Source: Pararhizobium sp.
GTDB lineage: Bacteria; Pseudomonadota; Alphaproteobacteria; Rhizobiales; Rhizobiaceae
DNA: 64,000 nucleotides
NCBI GenBank assembly: GCA_017794825.1
Contig: CP051237.1
Location: 5,164,501-5,228,500, forward strand
Reading direction: 5' to 3'
Below the pieces are notes generated by a model, which did no database searches, had not been told where the DNA came from, and saw only the letters and a program-made list of their open reading frames with translations. Position numbers and translations under genes: made by a program. Shown here one piece after another: positions 14,871 to 24,176 of this stretch. How positions within the stretch are numbered: position 1 is the stretch's first letter; every line of letters begins with the position of its first letter.

Positions 14871-16766
14871 TCAGAGCTTTGGAAAGCCTTTCGGACGCAG
14901 GTGGCGTTTCTGGGCGGCGATGCGGAACTGGGCGTTCGCCGCGCCGTAGCCGTCATAACCGCCCCGCCGTTCCACTATCTCGAAAAAGAAACCTTCGCCA
15001 TAGTTCGGACTGTAGAGCTGGAAATACTCGCCGCCATCATCGTTGCGGTCATAGAGGATGCCGGACTGACGCAGGCGATCGAGAAAGTCCTGTTCGAGGC
15101 CGAATCGGGCGTCCAGGTCGTCGTAGTAGTTGGGAGAGATGACAAGCGGTCGAAATCCGTTTGCCGACAGCCTGCCGGTTGTCGTGAAAATGTCATTGGT
15201 CTCAAAAGCCAGGTGCTGCACAGCGGAGCCGAAACTCTCCGCAATGAAATAGCCGGCGAGCGTCCGTCTGTTTTCAGCGCCGTTAAGAGTTATCCTGAGG
15301 TTCTTTTCCTCGTTTTCGATTGCTCTGCTGCGCACCAGTCCGGCCGGATCCACCACATCGAACATGGATGTCTTTCCGGTTCTGAAAATCGAGGTGTAGA
15401 ACAAAACCCAGGTGAGCATTTCCTCGTAGTTCATGGTCTGGGCGATGTGATCAACACGGATGAGGCCGGCGTTGAGGGCCGCCGTCTCATCGGTCGTAGC
15501 GGAAAACTCGATGTCCCAGACTCGTGACAGATCGCTTTTTCCGTCGATGAAGTGCATGACGCTGCCGCCGACGCCGCGTATCGCCGGTATTTTCAGTTCT
15601 CCCGGTCCGACCGGTTGATCGAACAGATCAGCTCCAAGCATTTTTGCCCGTTCGACTGTCGCCTGTGCGTCATCGACACGCAGTCCGATGTCACAGACAT
15701 TCGTGCCGTGTACGACATAGGACGAATGCGCAAAGCCTTCCCGCTCCGTGTTGATGATGATGTTGATTTCGTTCTGACGCCACAATTCGACATCCTTGCT
15801 GACATGCTGTCCGGTGCGCTGGAATCCGAGCGTGTGCAAAATGGCGCCGAGTTCTTCGGTTTCGGTTTCGTCGGCTGCGAATTCAACGAACTCGACGCCG
15901 TTGACGCGAATTCTTTCCGGCATGACCGGAACGTCGAGTTTAATGTTCGGTTCAAGCCGCCGCACTTGATCCATCAGATAAAGCAGTGAACGATGCCCGT
16001 CGACGGAGATGGACTTGGGTGAGCCGCCGCGGAACTGGTCATTGAATATCTCAAGCGATAATGGGCCATTGTAGCCCGTCGCCGCGACGGAGCGCATGAA
16101 GCCGACCACGTCGAGATCGCCTTCGCCGGGCATGTTTCGAAAGTGCCTGCTCCAGTAGAGCAGATCCATCTCGATCTGCGGAGCGTCGGCCAGCTGTATG
16201 AAAAAGATTCTGTCGCCCGGAATGGACCGGATCGTCTGCGGATCGATCTTTCTCGCCAACGTGTGAAACGAATCCAGGATCAGGCCCACATTGGGATGAT
16301 CGGCCCGTTTCACGATCTCCCAGGCGTCTCTGTGATCGTTGATGTGTCGACCCCACGCGAGCGCCTCGTATCCGATGCGAATGCCGTGTCTCGCCGCCCG
16401 TTCGCCAAGCTCATGGAAATCCTCGGCCGCGCGGTCAATGCCTCCAAGAGCTAGGGGAGATACGTTTGAACATACGAGCACGAGATCGGCGCCCAATTCA
16501 TGCATCAGGTCGAATTTGCGTTCCGCTCTTTCGAAAGCACGACTGCGCTGCGGTTCAGGCATGCCTTCAAAATCACGAAATGGCTGGAACAGCGATATTT
16601 CAAGTCCGTGGTCGCGCACCATCCGCCCGGCTTCGGCGGGGCCTCCATCGAAGGCAAGGAAGTCGTTCTCGAATATCTCGACGCCATCAAAACCTGCGGA
16701 GGCGATCGCCGTCAGTTTTTCACGGAGGTCGCCGGCAATCGAAACAGTCGCGATGGCGGTTTTCAT
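14871..16766 (-). CDS. quiC: 3-dehydroshikimate dehydratase, QuiC type (isomerase-fold plus HPPD-like fusion)
   Basis: 631 residues. Residues 1-270 form a xylose-isomerase-like TIM barrel with metal ligands in YEALAWGRHINDH, LILDSFHT and LSLEIFND; this half converts 3-dehydroshikimate to protocatechuate. Residues 285-631 are an HPPD-like vicinal-oxygen-chelate module whose ligands remain (RVDHIAQ, VQHLAFETND, FFFEIVERRGG). This two-domain form and length match Pseudomonas and Rhizobiales QuiC. It is last in an operon with a shikimate dehydrogenase and a TRAP importer, which fits quinate/shikimate catabolism feeding the beta-ketoadipate pathway. Confidence 0.9.
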   Translation of the reverse strand: MKTAIATVSIAGDLREKLTAIASAGFDGVEIFENDFLAFDGGPAEAGRMVRDHGLEISLFQPFRDFEGMPEPQRSRAFERAERKFDLMHELGADLVLVCSNVSPLALGGIDRAAEDFHELGERAARHGIRIGYEALAWGRHINDHRDAWEIVKRADHPNVGLILDSFHTLARKIDPQTIRSIPGDRIFFIQLADAPQIEMDLLYWSRHFRNMPGEGDLDVVGFMRSVAATGYNGPLSLEIFNDQFRGGSPKSISVDGHRSLLYLMDQVRRLEPNIKLDVPVMPERIRVNGVEFVEFAADETETEELGAILHTLGFQRTGQHVSKDVELWRQNEINIIINTEREGFAHSSYVVHGTNVCDIGLRVDDAQATVERAKMLGADLFDQPVGPGELKIPAIRGVGGSVMHFIDGKSDLSRVWDIEFSATTDETAALNAGLIRVDHIAQTMNYEEMLTWVLFYTSIFRTGKTSMFDVVDPAGLVRSRAIENEEKNLRITLNGAENRRTLAGYFIAESFGSAVQHLAFETNDIFTTTGRLSANGFRPLVISPNYYDDLDARFGLEQDFLDRLRQSGILYDRNDDGGEYFQLYSPNYGEGFFFEIVERRGGYDGYGAANAQFRIAAQKRHLRPKGFPKL

Positions 16767-16778
16767 CGTCCGGTCTCC

Positions 16779-17252
16779 CTACGTGACCCGGTATACGCTG
16801 ATGAGTATGCCTGCTTCGGTTCGTCCGAGGCTTGCAACGAACACCGTCTGGTTGAGCCAGTCGTGCGGACCAACCGGCGCCTCGAAGCATGGCGTCGAGC
16901 GAAAATAGTAGTCAGCGGGATCGACGGCGTCGCCGGCGCGCAATCTCGCCAGGACTTCTGGCGATGAAACCCGCAATCCGTCGTTGCGGACATAGATGGG
17001 CGTTCCGTCGTCGGCTACAATGGTGTAGCGCGCGCTGATCTGCGAAGCGCCGTCGCGACGGATCAAGGGCCAGTCGGAGCCGCCTGGTGCGATCCGCCCA
17101 TTCAGAAGTGGACCTTCCACCTTTCCGCCGGTTATGGGTATGTGCAGCCTTTCACCGGTGGGCGAAGGACCGGCGTTCAAAGCGTCGCCGATCTCGGCGC
17201 GAATGAGAAAAGCGAATTCGAGTCCTGGGGTTGTGGGGAGGGGCGCTTCCAT
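16779..17252 (-). CDS. DUF3237 domain-containing protein
   Basis: 157 residues. Motifs are LEFAFLIRAEIGDAL near the start, GERLHIPITGGKVEGP, and the C-terminal DPADYYFRSTPCFEAP with WLNQTVFVASL, all typical of DUF3237 (a small beta-barrel). DUF3237 genes often accompany aromatic-acid catabolism. It sits between the hydrolase and quiC with 6-12 bp gaps, so it is part of the operon. Activity unknown. Confidence 0.85.
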   Translation of the reverse strand: MEAPLPTTPGLEFAFLIRAEIGDALNAGPSPTGERLHIPITGGKVEGPLLNGRIAPGGSDWPLIRRDGASQISARYTIVADDGTPIYVRNDGLRVSSPEVLARLRAGDAVDPADYYFRSTPCFEAPVGPHDWLNQTVFVASLGRTEAGILISVYRVT

Positions 17253-17258
17253 CGTTTG

Positions 17259-18191
17259 TCAACCGGCGGCGTAGCATCCGGCGAGCCAGCGGCACATTCT
17301 GTCCAGTCGTTCGCGTGACGCAGAGCAGTATTCCATCGCCCGCAGGTATCCGTGGATAAGGCCTTCTCCCTTGTCGAACTCCACCGCGACGCCTGCCGCC
17401 CGCAATGTATCAGCGTAGGCGTATCCGTCGTCGCGCAGAGGGTCATTTTCCGCGACGGCTATAAATGCCTGCGGCAATCCCTCGTGACTTTCCGCAAAAA
17501 TCGGCGCGGCCAATGGATTACGCCGCTGACTTTCGTCGGGAATGTACATGGCGTTGACGGCTGGCATGCCGCGTATGTTCAACAACGGCGCGTCGGCGTT
17601 TTCGACATAGGACGGCTTGTCCATCTCGAAATCGATGCCGGGGTAGATCAACAGCTGGGCGAGAGGCGCCTGGGCGCCGCCGCGCAAGGCGATGCAGATT
17701 GCAGCCGCCAGGTTTCCGCCGGCGCTGTCGCCGCCGACGGCGATCCGCGACGCGTCGATGGACAAGTCATATGCGTTTTCGTGAAGCCAGATGACCGTGT
17801 CCCTGCATTCGTGAACCGCCTGAGGGAAGGGGTGTTCAGGCGCCAGCGCATAGTCGATGCTGACCACAGTCTGGCGATTGGCGGCGGCGATGCGCATGGT
17901 GATGTCCGCATGGGTCATCGGGCTGCCCTGCATCCAGGCGCCGCCGTGCATATAGACGAGGCACGGTTGATCGCCATCATGCTCATGGCGGTCTAAGCGT
18001 ACAGTCACGAGGCGATCGCCGCTCGGCACGAAGCGAGCCGAAGTTCGCACGCCTTCCGGTCGCGGAAGCCTCATGTCATCGGCTATATAGTTGAACAGGA
18101 TGCGTCTCTCGCGCGGTGTGGCGGTTGCCGGAAGCACCTTCCAGCTATCGTTCCAAACTTTCAGGAATGGTTTGAGTTCCGGATCGATCAT
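17259..18191 (-). CDS. Alpha/beta hydrolase fold-3 esterase
   Basis: 310 residues. The hormone-sensitive-lipase-type oxyanion motif YMHGGAW (about 84) and nucleophile motif VGGDSAGGN (about 160) are visible; the acid and His lie in AENDPLRDDG and EGLIHGYLR. ATG 18191 has AAGGA 7 nt upstream and avoids overlap with dctM. In this operon it may cleave quinate or shikimate esters (for example hydroxycinnamoyl-quinates) so that the acid can enter the pathway; that role is inference. Confidence 0.88.
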   Translation of the reverse strand: MIDPELKPFLKVWNDSWKVLPATATPRERRILFNYIADDMRLPRPEGVRTSARFVPSGDRLVTVRLDRHEHDGDQPCLVYMHGGAWMQGSPMTHADITMRIAAANRQTVVSIDYALAPEHPFPQAVHECRDTVIWLHENAYDLSIDASRIAVGGDSAGGNLAAAICIALRGGAQAPLAQLLIYPGIDFEMDKPSYVENADAPLLNIRGMPAVNAMYIPDESQRRNPLAAPIFAESHEGLPQAFIAVAENDPLRDDGYAYADTLRAAGVAVEFDKGEGLIHGYLRAMEYCSASRERLDRMCRWLAGCYAAG

Positions 18192-18210
18192 ATTGTGTTC
18201 CTTTGGTGAA

Positions 18211-19506
18211 TCACCCTTGATATCCAAGCAGGCGAGGCAGGAAGAGCGTGAAACCCGGTACTAAGGTGATGAAAATCAGCGCGGCGAACAGGGCCGCCAG
18301 AAATGGCAGCAGATCGCGCACGATCCGGCCGATAGGTTGTCGCGTGATATTGGCGACAATAAACAGCAAGAGCCCATAGGGCGGCGTCACCAGTCCAAGC
18401 ATCGCATTGACCACCACCACAACGCCGAAGTGGATCATGTCCACTCCGAGAGCCTGCGCCGTCGGAATGAAGATCGGCACGATGATCAGCAGGATAGCCC
18501 CGCCTTCCAAAATACAGCCGAGCGCAAGAATCAGGATGTTGATCGCGACCAGGAATCCCCATTTCGTCAGTTCGAACTGGGCGAGGAAATCCGCCAGAGT
18601 ATTGGGCACGTTTTCGCGCGTAATGACATAATTGAAGGTCAGCGCGCCGGCGATCAGAATGCCGACAGTGGCCGTTGAGCGTGAACTGTTAGCCAGCGTG
18701 CGATAGAGTTGCGGTACTGAGACCGATTGGTACAGAACCACCGAAATCGCCAGGGCGTAGAAGGCTGCGACGGCCGCAGCCTCCGTCGGCGTGACGACGC
18801 CGCTGTAGATTCCGCCGAGCAGGATCACCGGCAGCATCAGTGCGGGAAACGCCTGGAACGTCACCTTCGGTATTTCCTTTAAAGGCACGCTGTCGTCGAT
18901 GGGGAAGTTTCTGCGACGTGCGACGATCGAGTTGGTGACGCCCATCATCACGGCCATGAGAATGCCCGGAGCCATGCCGGCGGCGAACAGATAGCCGACG
19001 GACTGGTCGGAAACGAGGGCATAGAGCACCATGGGAATTGAGGGCGGAATAATAGGTCCGATGGTTGCGGTCGCCGCAGTGATCGCAGCCGCGTAGCTTT
19101 TTGTGTACTGGCCGTCCTTGGTCATCATGTTGATGATGATGCGACCCATGCCGACCGCGTCGGCGACGGCCGACCCCGACATGCCGGAGAAGATCAGCGA
19201 AGAGACGACGTTGACGTGACCCAGGCCACCGTGGAAACGGCCGACCAGGGCCTGACAGAAGCGCAGCAGCCGATCCGCCAGACTGCCGATATTCATGATG
19301 TCGGCCGCCAGGATAAACAACGGAATGGCAAGCAGCGTGTAGCTGTTGAAAAGGCCCTGGAGCAGCGTTTCGGAAGCAATGGATGGATCGAAGCCTTTCA
19401 TCGCAAGATAGACGGTCGAGCCGCAGATCATGGCGATGCCGATGGAAAGTCCGGAAAGCGACAGCGCAACAATCAGGATCAGCGATACAGTGAAGGGATC
19501 AGTCAT
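18211..19506 (-). CDS. dctM: TRAP transporter large permease (DctM)
   Basis: 431 residues, about 12 transmembrane helices. DctM signatures are visible: SGMSGSAVADAVGMGRI, ITAATATIGPIIPPSIPMV, and GCILEGGAILLIIVPIF. ATG 19506 has GAGGG 8 nt upstream; it overlaps dctQ by 8 bp. With DctQ and DctP it forms a sodium- or proton-driven importer, here predicted for shikimate or quinate. Confidence 0.93.
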   Translation of the reverse strand: MTDPFTVSLILIVALSLSGLSIGIAMICGSTVYLAMKGFDPSIASETLLQGLFNSYTLLAIPLFILAADIMNIGSLADRLLRFCQALVGRFHGGLGHVNVVSSLIFSGMSGSAVADAVGMGRIIINMMTKDGQYTKSYAAAITAATATIGPIIPPSIPMVLYALVSDQSVGYLFAAGMAPGILMAVMMGVTNSIVARRRNFPIDDSVPLKEIPKVTFQAFPALMLPVILLGGIYSGVVTPTEAAAVAAFYALAISVVLYQSVSVPQLYRTLANSSRSTATVGILIAGALTFNYVITRENVPNTLADFLAQFELTKWGFLVAINILILALGCILEGGAILLIIVPIFIPTAQALGVDMIHFGVVVVVNAMLGLVTPPYGLLLFIVANITRQPIGRIVRDLLPFLAALFAALIFITLVPGFTLFLPRLLGYQG

Positions 19507-20020
19507 AATCGTGTCCCTCGGCGCCTTCACCCGCCTTGTATCTGGGATGGGTTCCGCGGATCGCCTGCCAAACGTCGATCAGCGAACGAACGACGATCGA
19601 TATTGCGAAGGGGATGTAAATCGCGAAAACGTAGTCGAACCGGATTTGCATGTAGGCGGTCTTCTCGATCGCCATGAAAGTCACGTAATCCCAGACGTAG
19701 GGCAGGGACCAAAGGAAGATCGCCGCGCAGGTCAGTCCGGCAAAAATGTCCATGGCGCGCTGGACCTTGACCGGAACCGCGCCATAGACGATGTCGAGCC
19801 GAATGATCTCGCTGTCCCGGATAACGAAGGCGTATCCGAAAAGGATGCCCCACAGCCAGGCGATCGAAACAAATTCTATCGTCCAGCCGAGTGGCAGATT
19901 GAGGAAGTAGCGGAACACGATCTGAATCAGAAACGTGACGAAAAGGCTCGCGAGGATCAGCGCCAGGAATTCCTCTGCGCGACGACCCAGCCAGTCCCGT
20001 ATTGCCGGTAGTTTTTCCAT
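19499..20020 (-). CDS. dctQ: TRAP transporter small permease (DctQ)
   Basis: 173 residues, four transmembrane helices. The first carries FLIQIVFRYFLNLPLGWTIE, the conserved R-Y-x-x-x-x-x-L-x-W-x-x-E motif of DctQ. It lies between dctP and dctM. Confidence 0.92.
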   Translation of the reverse strand: MEKLPAIRDWLGRRAEEFLALILASLFVTFLIQIVFRYFLNLPLGWTIEFVSIAWLWGILFGYAFVIRDSEIIRLDIVYGAVPVKVQRAMDIFAGLTCAAIFLWSLPYVWDYVTFMAIEKTAYMQIRFDYVFAIYIPFAISIVVRSLIDVWQAIRGTHPRYKAGEGAEGHDYD

Positions 20021-20077
20021 GGTTCCGCTACTGTCTTGTTTGGCGGTCCGGTGATGAAATCACCGGACCTTGGCGCA

Positions 20078-21064
20078 TCAAAGAGCGTTGATTTTATCGA
20101 TAAGGCCTTCAGGCCAGTCATTCGAGTATTTCGATTTCTGATAGACATCCAGAACATGGTTGCGGAACGCTTCCTTGTCCGGTTCGTAGATCGACAAGCC
20201 TTCACCCTCGAAGAAACTGACCAGTTCGGCCTCCTGATCAAGCGTGATCTTGTCCAGCGCGTTCTGGAAATTCATCGCGCATTCCTTGACCTTGGCTTGC
20301 TGTTCCCCGTTCATGCTGTTCCACTTCGACATTGAAATGGTGAACTGGTTGTTGGCGATCAGATGTCCCGTCAGAATGATCTGATCGGTCACTTCGTAGA
20401 ACTTCATGGCCTTGTCGGCGGGAAGCGGATTGTCCTGACCGTCGATCGCTCCCGTCTGGAGGGCCGTGTAGACTTCGGTGAAGGCAAGCGGCGTCGGGTT
20501 TGCGCCAAGGGCTTCGCCGACGAACTGCCAGCCTTCGCCGCCAGGCATTCTCAGCTTGACGCCATCAAGATCAGCCGGCGTCATGACTTTCTTGTCGCCC
20601 TTGATGTTGACGTGACGCGTTCCGATGTACGGATTTGCGAGGATTTTCACCTTCGCCTTGTCCTCGATCTCACCGTAGAGATCCGACAGCACGTCGCCGT
20701 CCATGACGGCTCTCATGTGATCGTAGTCGCGATAGAGGTAGGCGGTTCCAAGAATCGTTGTCGCCGGCACCTGGTTGTAGAAGTCGAAGACAGCAAGGTT
20801 GCCCATATCCAGGTTGCCGCGCTGCATGGCCGTCAGTTCCGTGCCCTGCTTGAACAGCGTTGCGCCGTGATAGGATTTGAAGTCGAACCCGTCGCCCAGG
20901 CATTCGCCGAACTCCTTCCGCAAGGTGGTTGTGCGGATGTCGCTTTCCGGGACTGTATCGGAATAGATCAGCTCCACCTTTTCCTGGGCCACGGCCACGG
21001 ACGCGGAAAGGCAAAGCGCGGCCAATGCAGAGCCGCTCGCCAGTGTTTTAATGAATGTGCGCAT
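20078..21064 (-). CDS. dctP: TRAP transporter substrate-binding protein (DctP)
   Basis: 328 residues. Signal peptide of about 26 residues ending SVAVAQ. The DctP marks are VKLRMPGGEGWQ (the Arg that clamps the substrate carboxylate), TEVYTALQTGAIDGQDNP and NNQFTISMSKWN. It is periplasmic and delivers a carboxylated substrate; from the operon, shikimate, quinate or dehydroshikimate. Confidence 0.92.
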   Translation of the reverse strand: MRTFIKTLASGSALAALCLSASVAVAQEKVELIYSDTVPESDIRTTTLRKEFGECLGDGFDFKSYHGATLFKQGTELTAMQRGNLDMGNLAVFDFYNQVPATTILGTAYLYRDYDHMRAVMDGDVLSDLYGEIEDKAKVKILANPYIGTRHVNIKGDKKVMTPADLDGVKLRMPGGEGWQFVGEALGANPTPLAFTEVYTALQTGAIDGQDNPLPADKAMKFYEVTDQIILTGHLIANNQFTISMSKWNSMNGEQQAKVKECAMNFQNALDKITLDQEAELVSFFEGEGLSIYEPDKEAFRNHVLDVYQKSKYSNDWPEGLIDKINAL

Positions 21065-21162
21065 GGATACCTCCCTTTTTGCGCTTTGGCGCGATCTCGC
21101 CGCGCCAACTTTTACTTATTGACCGGTCGCGGGTGATCCGCGCCGGAAAACAAACAACGCCG

Positions 21163-22086
21163 TTATGTCGGCGTCGCCTCCTCGAAAGCTGCGAACGCAG
21201 CCTCCATCCTTTCGACATCGGGCGTCAGCCCGGTGAACAATTCAAAAGCCCGGACGGCCTGGAAAACCGCCATCCCTGCGCCAGAGAGCGTCCTGCAGCC
21301 GCGTAGCCTGGCGACACGCAGCAACTCGGTCTCGAGTGGGAAATAGACGATGTCCGCGACCCACATTTCCGGACGAATGAAAGACTCGGGAAGTGGAAGG
21401 CCCGGCAGGTTCGTCATGCCGACGGGCGTGGCGTTCACAACGCCGTCCGCTTCGTTGGCGGCCTGTTCAAGATCATCCACGGCGACGGCCTTTCCAGCGC
21501 CGTGCCGAAGGTTGAGCGCCTCGGCCAAGGCGGCGGCTTTCGAAGCATCTGTATCGGAAATCATCAATTTTTCGACATGGAGCTCGGCCAGCGCCTGCGC
21601 GACTGCGGCTCCCGCGCCGCCGGCGCCAAGCAAAAGCACTGCGCTGCGTCGGGCGTCGCCCATGTTGCAACGGAAGTTCTCGGAAAACCCCCAAAGATCC
21701 GTATTGTGACCGAAACGCCCGCCGTCCCGGAAAACAACAGTATTGACTGCGCCGACCGCGGAAGCAGCATCGGAAAGACTATTGAGGCAGTCGATGACTT
21801 CCACTTTGTAGGGGTATGTCACATTCAAGCCTGCAAAGCCGCAAAGCTCGGCGGCATTGACTATGGTTTCAATGCCTGGATCGTCCGCCATCTCGGCAAC
21901 GTCCAGCAGACGATAAACGTAATTGAGATTCTGGCCGAACCCTTCCGTCTCATGCATGACGGGCGTGCGCGACAGTTGAATGCCACGGCCAACGAGACCG
22001 ACAAGAACCGATCGCCGTCCAGGCGTCGCGCCGGTTGTTTCTCGACTGATCCTGGCATCCTCGATGACCAAGGATTGTCCTCCCAT
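21163..22086 (-). CDS. Shikimate (or quinate/shikimate) dehydrogenase, AroE fold
   Basis: 307 residues. Shikimate-site motif LSRTPVMHE, catalytic Lys in GLNVTYPYKVEVID, Asp in GHNTDLWGF, NAD(P) loop LLLGAGGAGAAVAQAL, and C-terminal GAGMAVFQAVRAFELF. In S-x-T-P the Thr replaces the second Ser of biosynthetic AroE, as in several catabolic paralogues. It is the first gene of the operon and supplies 3-dehydroshikimate to QuiC, so a catabolic role is favoured over biosynthesis. An ATG at 22092 is also possible. Confidence 0.88.
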   Translation of the reverse strand: MGGQSLVIEDARISRETTGATPGRRSVLVGLVGRGIQLSRTPVMHETEGFGQNLNYVYRLLDVAEMADDPGIETIVNAAELCGFAGLNVTYPYKVEVIDCLNSLSDAASAVGAVNTVVFRDGGRFGHNTDLWGFSENFRCNMGDARRSAVLLLGAGGAGAAVAQALAELHVEKLMISDTDASKAAALAEALNLRHGAGKAVAVDDLEQAANEADGVVNATPVGMTNLPGLPLPESFIRPEMWVADIVYFPLETELLRVARLRGCRTLSGAGMAVFQAVRAFELFTGLTPDVERMEAAFAAFEEATPT

Positions 22087-22107
22087 CCTCACATCGCGGT
22101 CAGTTAT

Positions 22108-22153
22108 GTACTGTTTCGTTAAATTGTCAATGCTTTTGTACTAAATGGTTAAA
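22108..22153. promoter_or_regulatory. Direct-repeat operator in the quinate/TetR divergent gap
   Basis: Two copies of GTACT-N5-GTTAAA, at 22108-22123 and 22138-22153, exactly 30 bp apart (three helical turns). A minus-strand TTGACA lies between them, facing the operon. Probably bound by the divergent TetR protein. The second copy includes an in-frame ATG (22145), which argues against that start for the regulator. Confidence 0.6.
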
Positions 22154-22198
22154 ACAAACTATTGGCGAAGCGTGGCAAAGGGTTATAGAAGAGGGGAT

Positions 22199-22867
22199 AT
22201 GGAATCACAGCAGCAAGCCGAAACCGGGAAAAACATTCAACGCCAGCGCTGGAAACAGGACCCGGAGGGGGTACGGGCGAACATTCTCGAGGTCGCCCTG
22301 AAAGAATTCGCAGACCGTGGTTTGTCCGGCGCCCGCATGGATGAGATCGCCGCCAAGACGCGCACGTCGAAGCGAATGATCTACTACTATTTCGGTGACA
22401 AGGACGGTCTGTACCGCAAGGTTCTGGAGCAAACCTATCGCGAAGTGCGCACCGGCGAGAAAGAGCTCATGCTCGATCACCTCGCGCCGAAAGAGGCGCT
22501 GCGCCGCCTAACGGAATTCACCTTCGATCATCACAGCAAGAATCCGGATTTTATCCGCATCGTGATGATCGAGAATATCCATCACGGCGAATATCTAAAG
22601 CATTCCGATCTGATACGCGGTCTGAACCAGGAGGCGATTTCCCGTATCGAGGCGATATATGACAAGGGTCTTGATCAGGGTGTGTTCAGAAGCGGCTGTT
22701 CCCCGCTTGCCATTCACTGGCTGATTTCCGCCCTCAGCTTCTTTAATGTCTCCAACAGGGTAACTTTTTCGCTGCTCTTCGGAGACGCGCTTCACAATCG
22801 GGAGGGGCAACTCGACCTGCGTTCGCAGGTGGCCGACGCCGTATTGAAATTCGTCGCGCTAGAATAG
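22199..22867 (+). CDS. TetR/AcrR family transcriptional regulator
   Basis: 222 residues. N-terminal helix-turn-helix: ILEVALKEFADRGLSGARMD, then IAAKTRTSKRMIYYYFGDKD. The C-terminal domain is of the NPDFIRIVMIENIHHGEY type seen in regulators of aromatic catabolism. I prefer ATG 22199 (GAGGGG just upstream) to 22145, which lies inside an operator repeat. It is likely the repressor of the divergent shikimate/quinate operon. Confidence 0.88.
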   Translation: MESQQQAETGKNIQRQRWKQDPEGVRANILEVALKEFADRGLSGARMDEIAAKTRTSKRMIYYYFGDKDGLYRKVLEQTYREVRTGEKELMLDHLAPKEALRRLTEFTFDHHSKNPDFIRIVMIENIHHGEYLKHSDLIRGLNQEAISRIEAIYDKGLDQGVFRSGCSPLAIHWLISALSFFNVSNRVTFSLLFGDALHNREGQLDLRSQVADAVLKFVALE

Positions 22868-22893
22868 GGCAGCGCCGACGGGAATGCGCGCCG

Positions 22894-23190
22894 TTACCGA
22901 CCGGACTTGCGAACGCACTGTCGCACCTGACATTTTTTGGTGTCGCGCGCCGTTACATAGGTTGGCCTGGACATGCTTGATGAACGACAGTCCAGGCTCG
23001 AAGCCGCAAACGTATCATAAAGAGGCGTCCCCGGATTTCGAGGCGAGGCATAGTGCAGCTGCGCGATACCGTCGCGTTTCAGCGCCGACTGGACCTGCGC
23101 GCATGTCATTCCACGCGTATTGTAGGTGTTCATCGCGACTGCAGACGCGGTAATCATGCTCACGATGGCGGCAAGAAGAAGTGCTTTCAT
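22894..23190 (-). CDS. Secreted small cysteine-containing protein
   Basis: 98 residues. Signal peptide (MKALLLAAIVSMITASAVA) then a mature chain with MTCAQVQSALKRDG, PLYDTF, and a C-terminal DTKKCQVRQCVRK. The four cysteines probably form disulfides in the periplasm. Proteins of this pattern recur in Rhizobiales as uncharacterised exported proteins. It is convergent with the TetR gene. Confidence 0.65.
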   Translation of the reverse strand: MKALLLAAIVSMITASAVAMNTYNTRGMTCAQVQSALKRDGIAQLHYASPRNPGTPLYDTFAASSLDCRSSSMSRPTYVTARDTKKCQVRQCVRKSGR

Positions 23191-23358
23191 CGCCGTATCT
23201 CCGCTGAAACCGGTATCTGAAGAATAGGACAGAATAGTCCTGGATAACAGTCCGACGTCGATGACGGCCGATTTCCTTCCTTCAGCTGAAGCCTGATGCT
23301 CGCGCTGCTGGATAATCGTGCGTGGAAGGATTGATGAATACGGGTTGTCCGTAGCGTG

Positions 23359-23550
23359 TTATACGTCGCAAACGACGATATCGGCGGCTTCCGGCCTTAT
23401 ACGCTGTGCGACGTCATAGGCGTCGAAGTAATCCTGGGCTGCAACCTTGCATTCTCCAATCTGCTGGTCATCAGAGTCGAAGAAAGCTACGTCGAACATG
23501 GCCAATCCGGCGGGGGCGCTGTATGCTGAGGCGATTGCATCGTGTTTCAT
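23359..23550 (-). CDS. Small hypothetical protein
   Basis: 63 residues, acidic, with a Cys (IGECKVAAQDYFDAYDVA) and C-terminal ADIVVCDV. It has no membrane segment. AGGA lies about 13 nt before the ATG, a rather long spacing. Not recognised; could be non-coding. Confidence 0.45.
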   Translation of the reverse strand: MKHDAIASAYSAPAGLAMFDVAFFDSDDQQIGECKVAAQDYFDAYDVAQRIRPEAADIVVCDV

Positions 23551-23713
23551 TGGGAGTGAGGCTTCCTGTTATGGTTAATAAACAGTGTTTATACTTAATA
23601 TTAACCATAATTGATAGTCGCTAGTTGCGATTCGGTCGCGTCAATTCACCAAAATTACCGAAATTTAATGTTTCTGAGGGGTTTGTAGCTCGAAAATCGG
23701 GTTTTTTCGCTTT

Positions 23714-23800
23714 TGGTGCCCCCTGCCGGACTTGAACCGGCACGCCCGAAAGGGCCACAGATTTTAAGTCTGTTGCGTATACCAATTTCGCCAAGGGGGC
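23714..23800 (-). tRNA. tRNA-Leu (anticodon TAA)
   Basis: Minus-strand cloverleaf: acceptor GCCCCCT with AGGGGGC, anticodon loop ACTTAAAAT (TAA), long variable arm GGCCCTTTCGGGC, T loop GGTTCAAGTCC, encoded CCA at 23716-23714. Confidence 0.95.
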
Positions 23801-23872
23801 ACGCGCCGCTACTGGTAAATATCCGGAAGCGGATTGCAAGTTTTTTCAGGCGACGTGGAGACTGTCGCAATA

Positions 23873-24163
23873 CTATGAAATTTCGATCAGGTCATCTCTG
23901 GTGATTTCGGAAATCGGCAAATGGACGCGCAGCGTCTGAATCGGCTTGCCTGGATGCATGACTCCGACAACCGTCTCGACATCGGGGCATCCCTCATCGC
24001 GACAAGCAAGTTCTGTCACAGACACAGCGACGTCGTGTTCGAGCTCAAGAATCTCTTTCACCCATGCCTTGATCTGTCGTGTTTTTTCGGGGACGCCACG
24101 CCGCGGGGCGATGGGATTCGCGGAAGCCTTCATCGGGGATGTCTGGCGCGGAAAATCGACCAT
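23873..24163 (-). CDS. Conserved hypothetical protein next to CobW
   Basis: 96 residues. The core VTELACRDEGCPDVETVVGV has C-x-x-x-x-C, followed by GKPIQTLRVHLPISEITRDD. It lies 13 bp after the CobW-type GTPase on the same strand and is likely cotranscribed. The Cys pair and the metallochaperone neighbour suggest a metal-linked role (inference). The first in-frame ATG is used; an internal ATG at residue 11 is possible. Confidence 0.65.
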   Translation of the reverse strand: MVDFPRQTSPMKASANPIAPRRGVPEKTRQIKAWVKEILELEHDVAVSVTELACRDEGCPDVETVVGVMHPGKPIQTLRVHLPISEITRDDLIEIS

Positions 24164-24176
24164 TATGATGTCCTAG

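Noticed and set aside
23621..23904. Short open frames across tRNA-Leu on both strands
   Set aside because: They are translations of the tRNA gene and its flanks.
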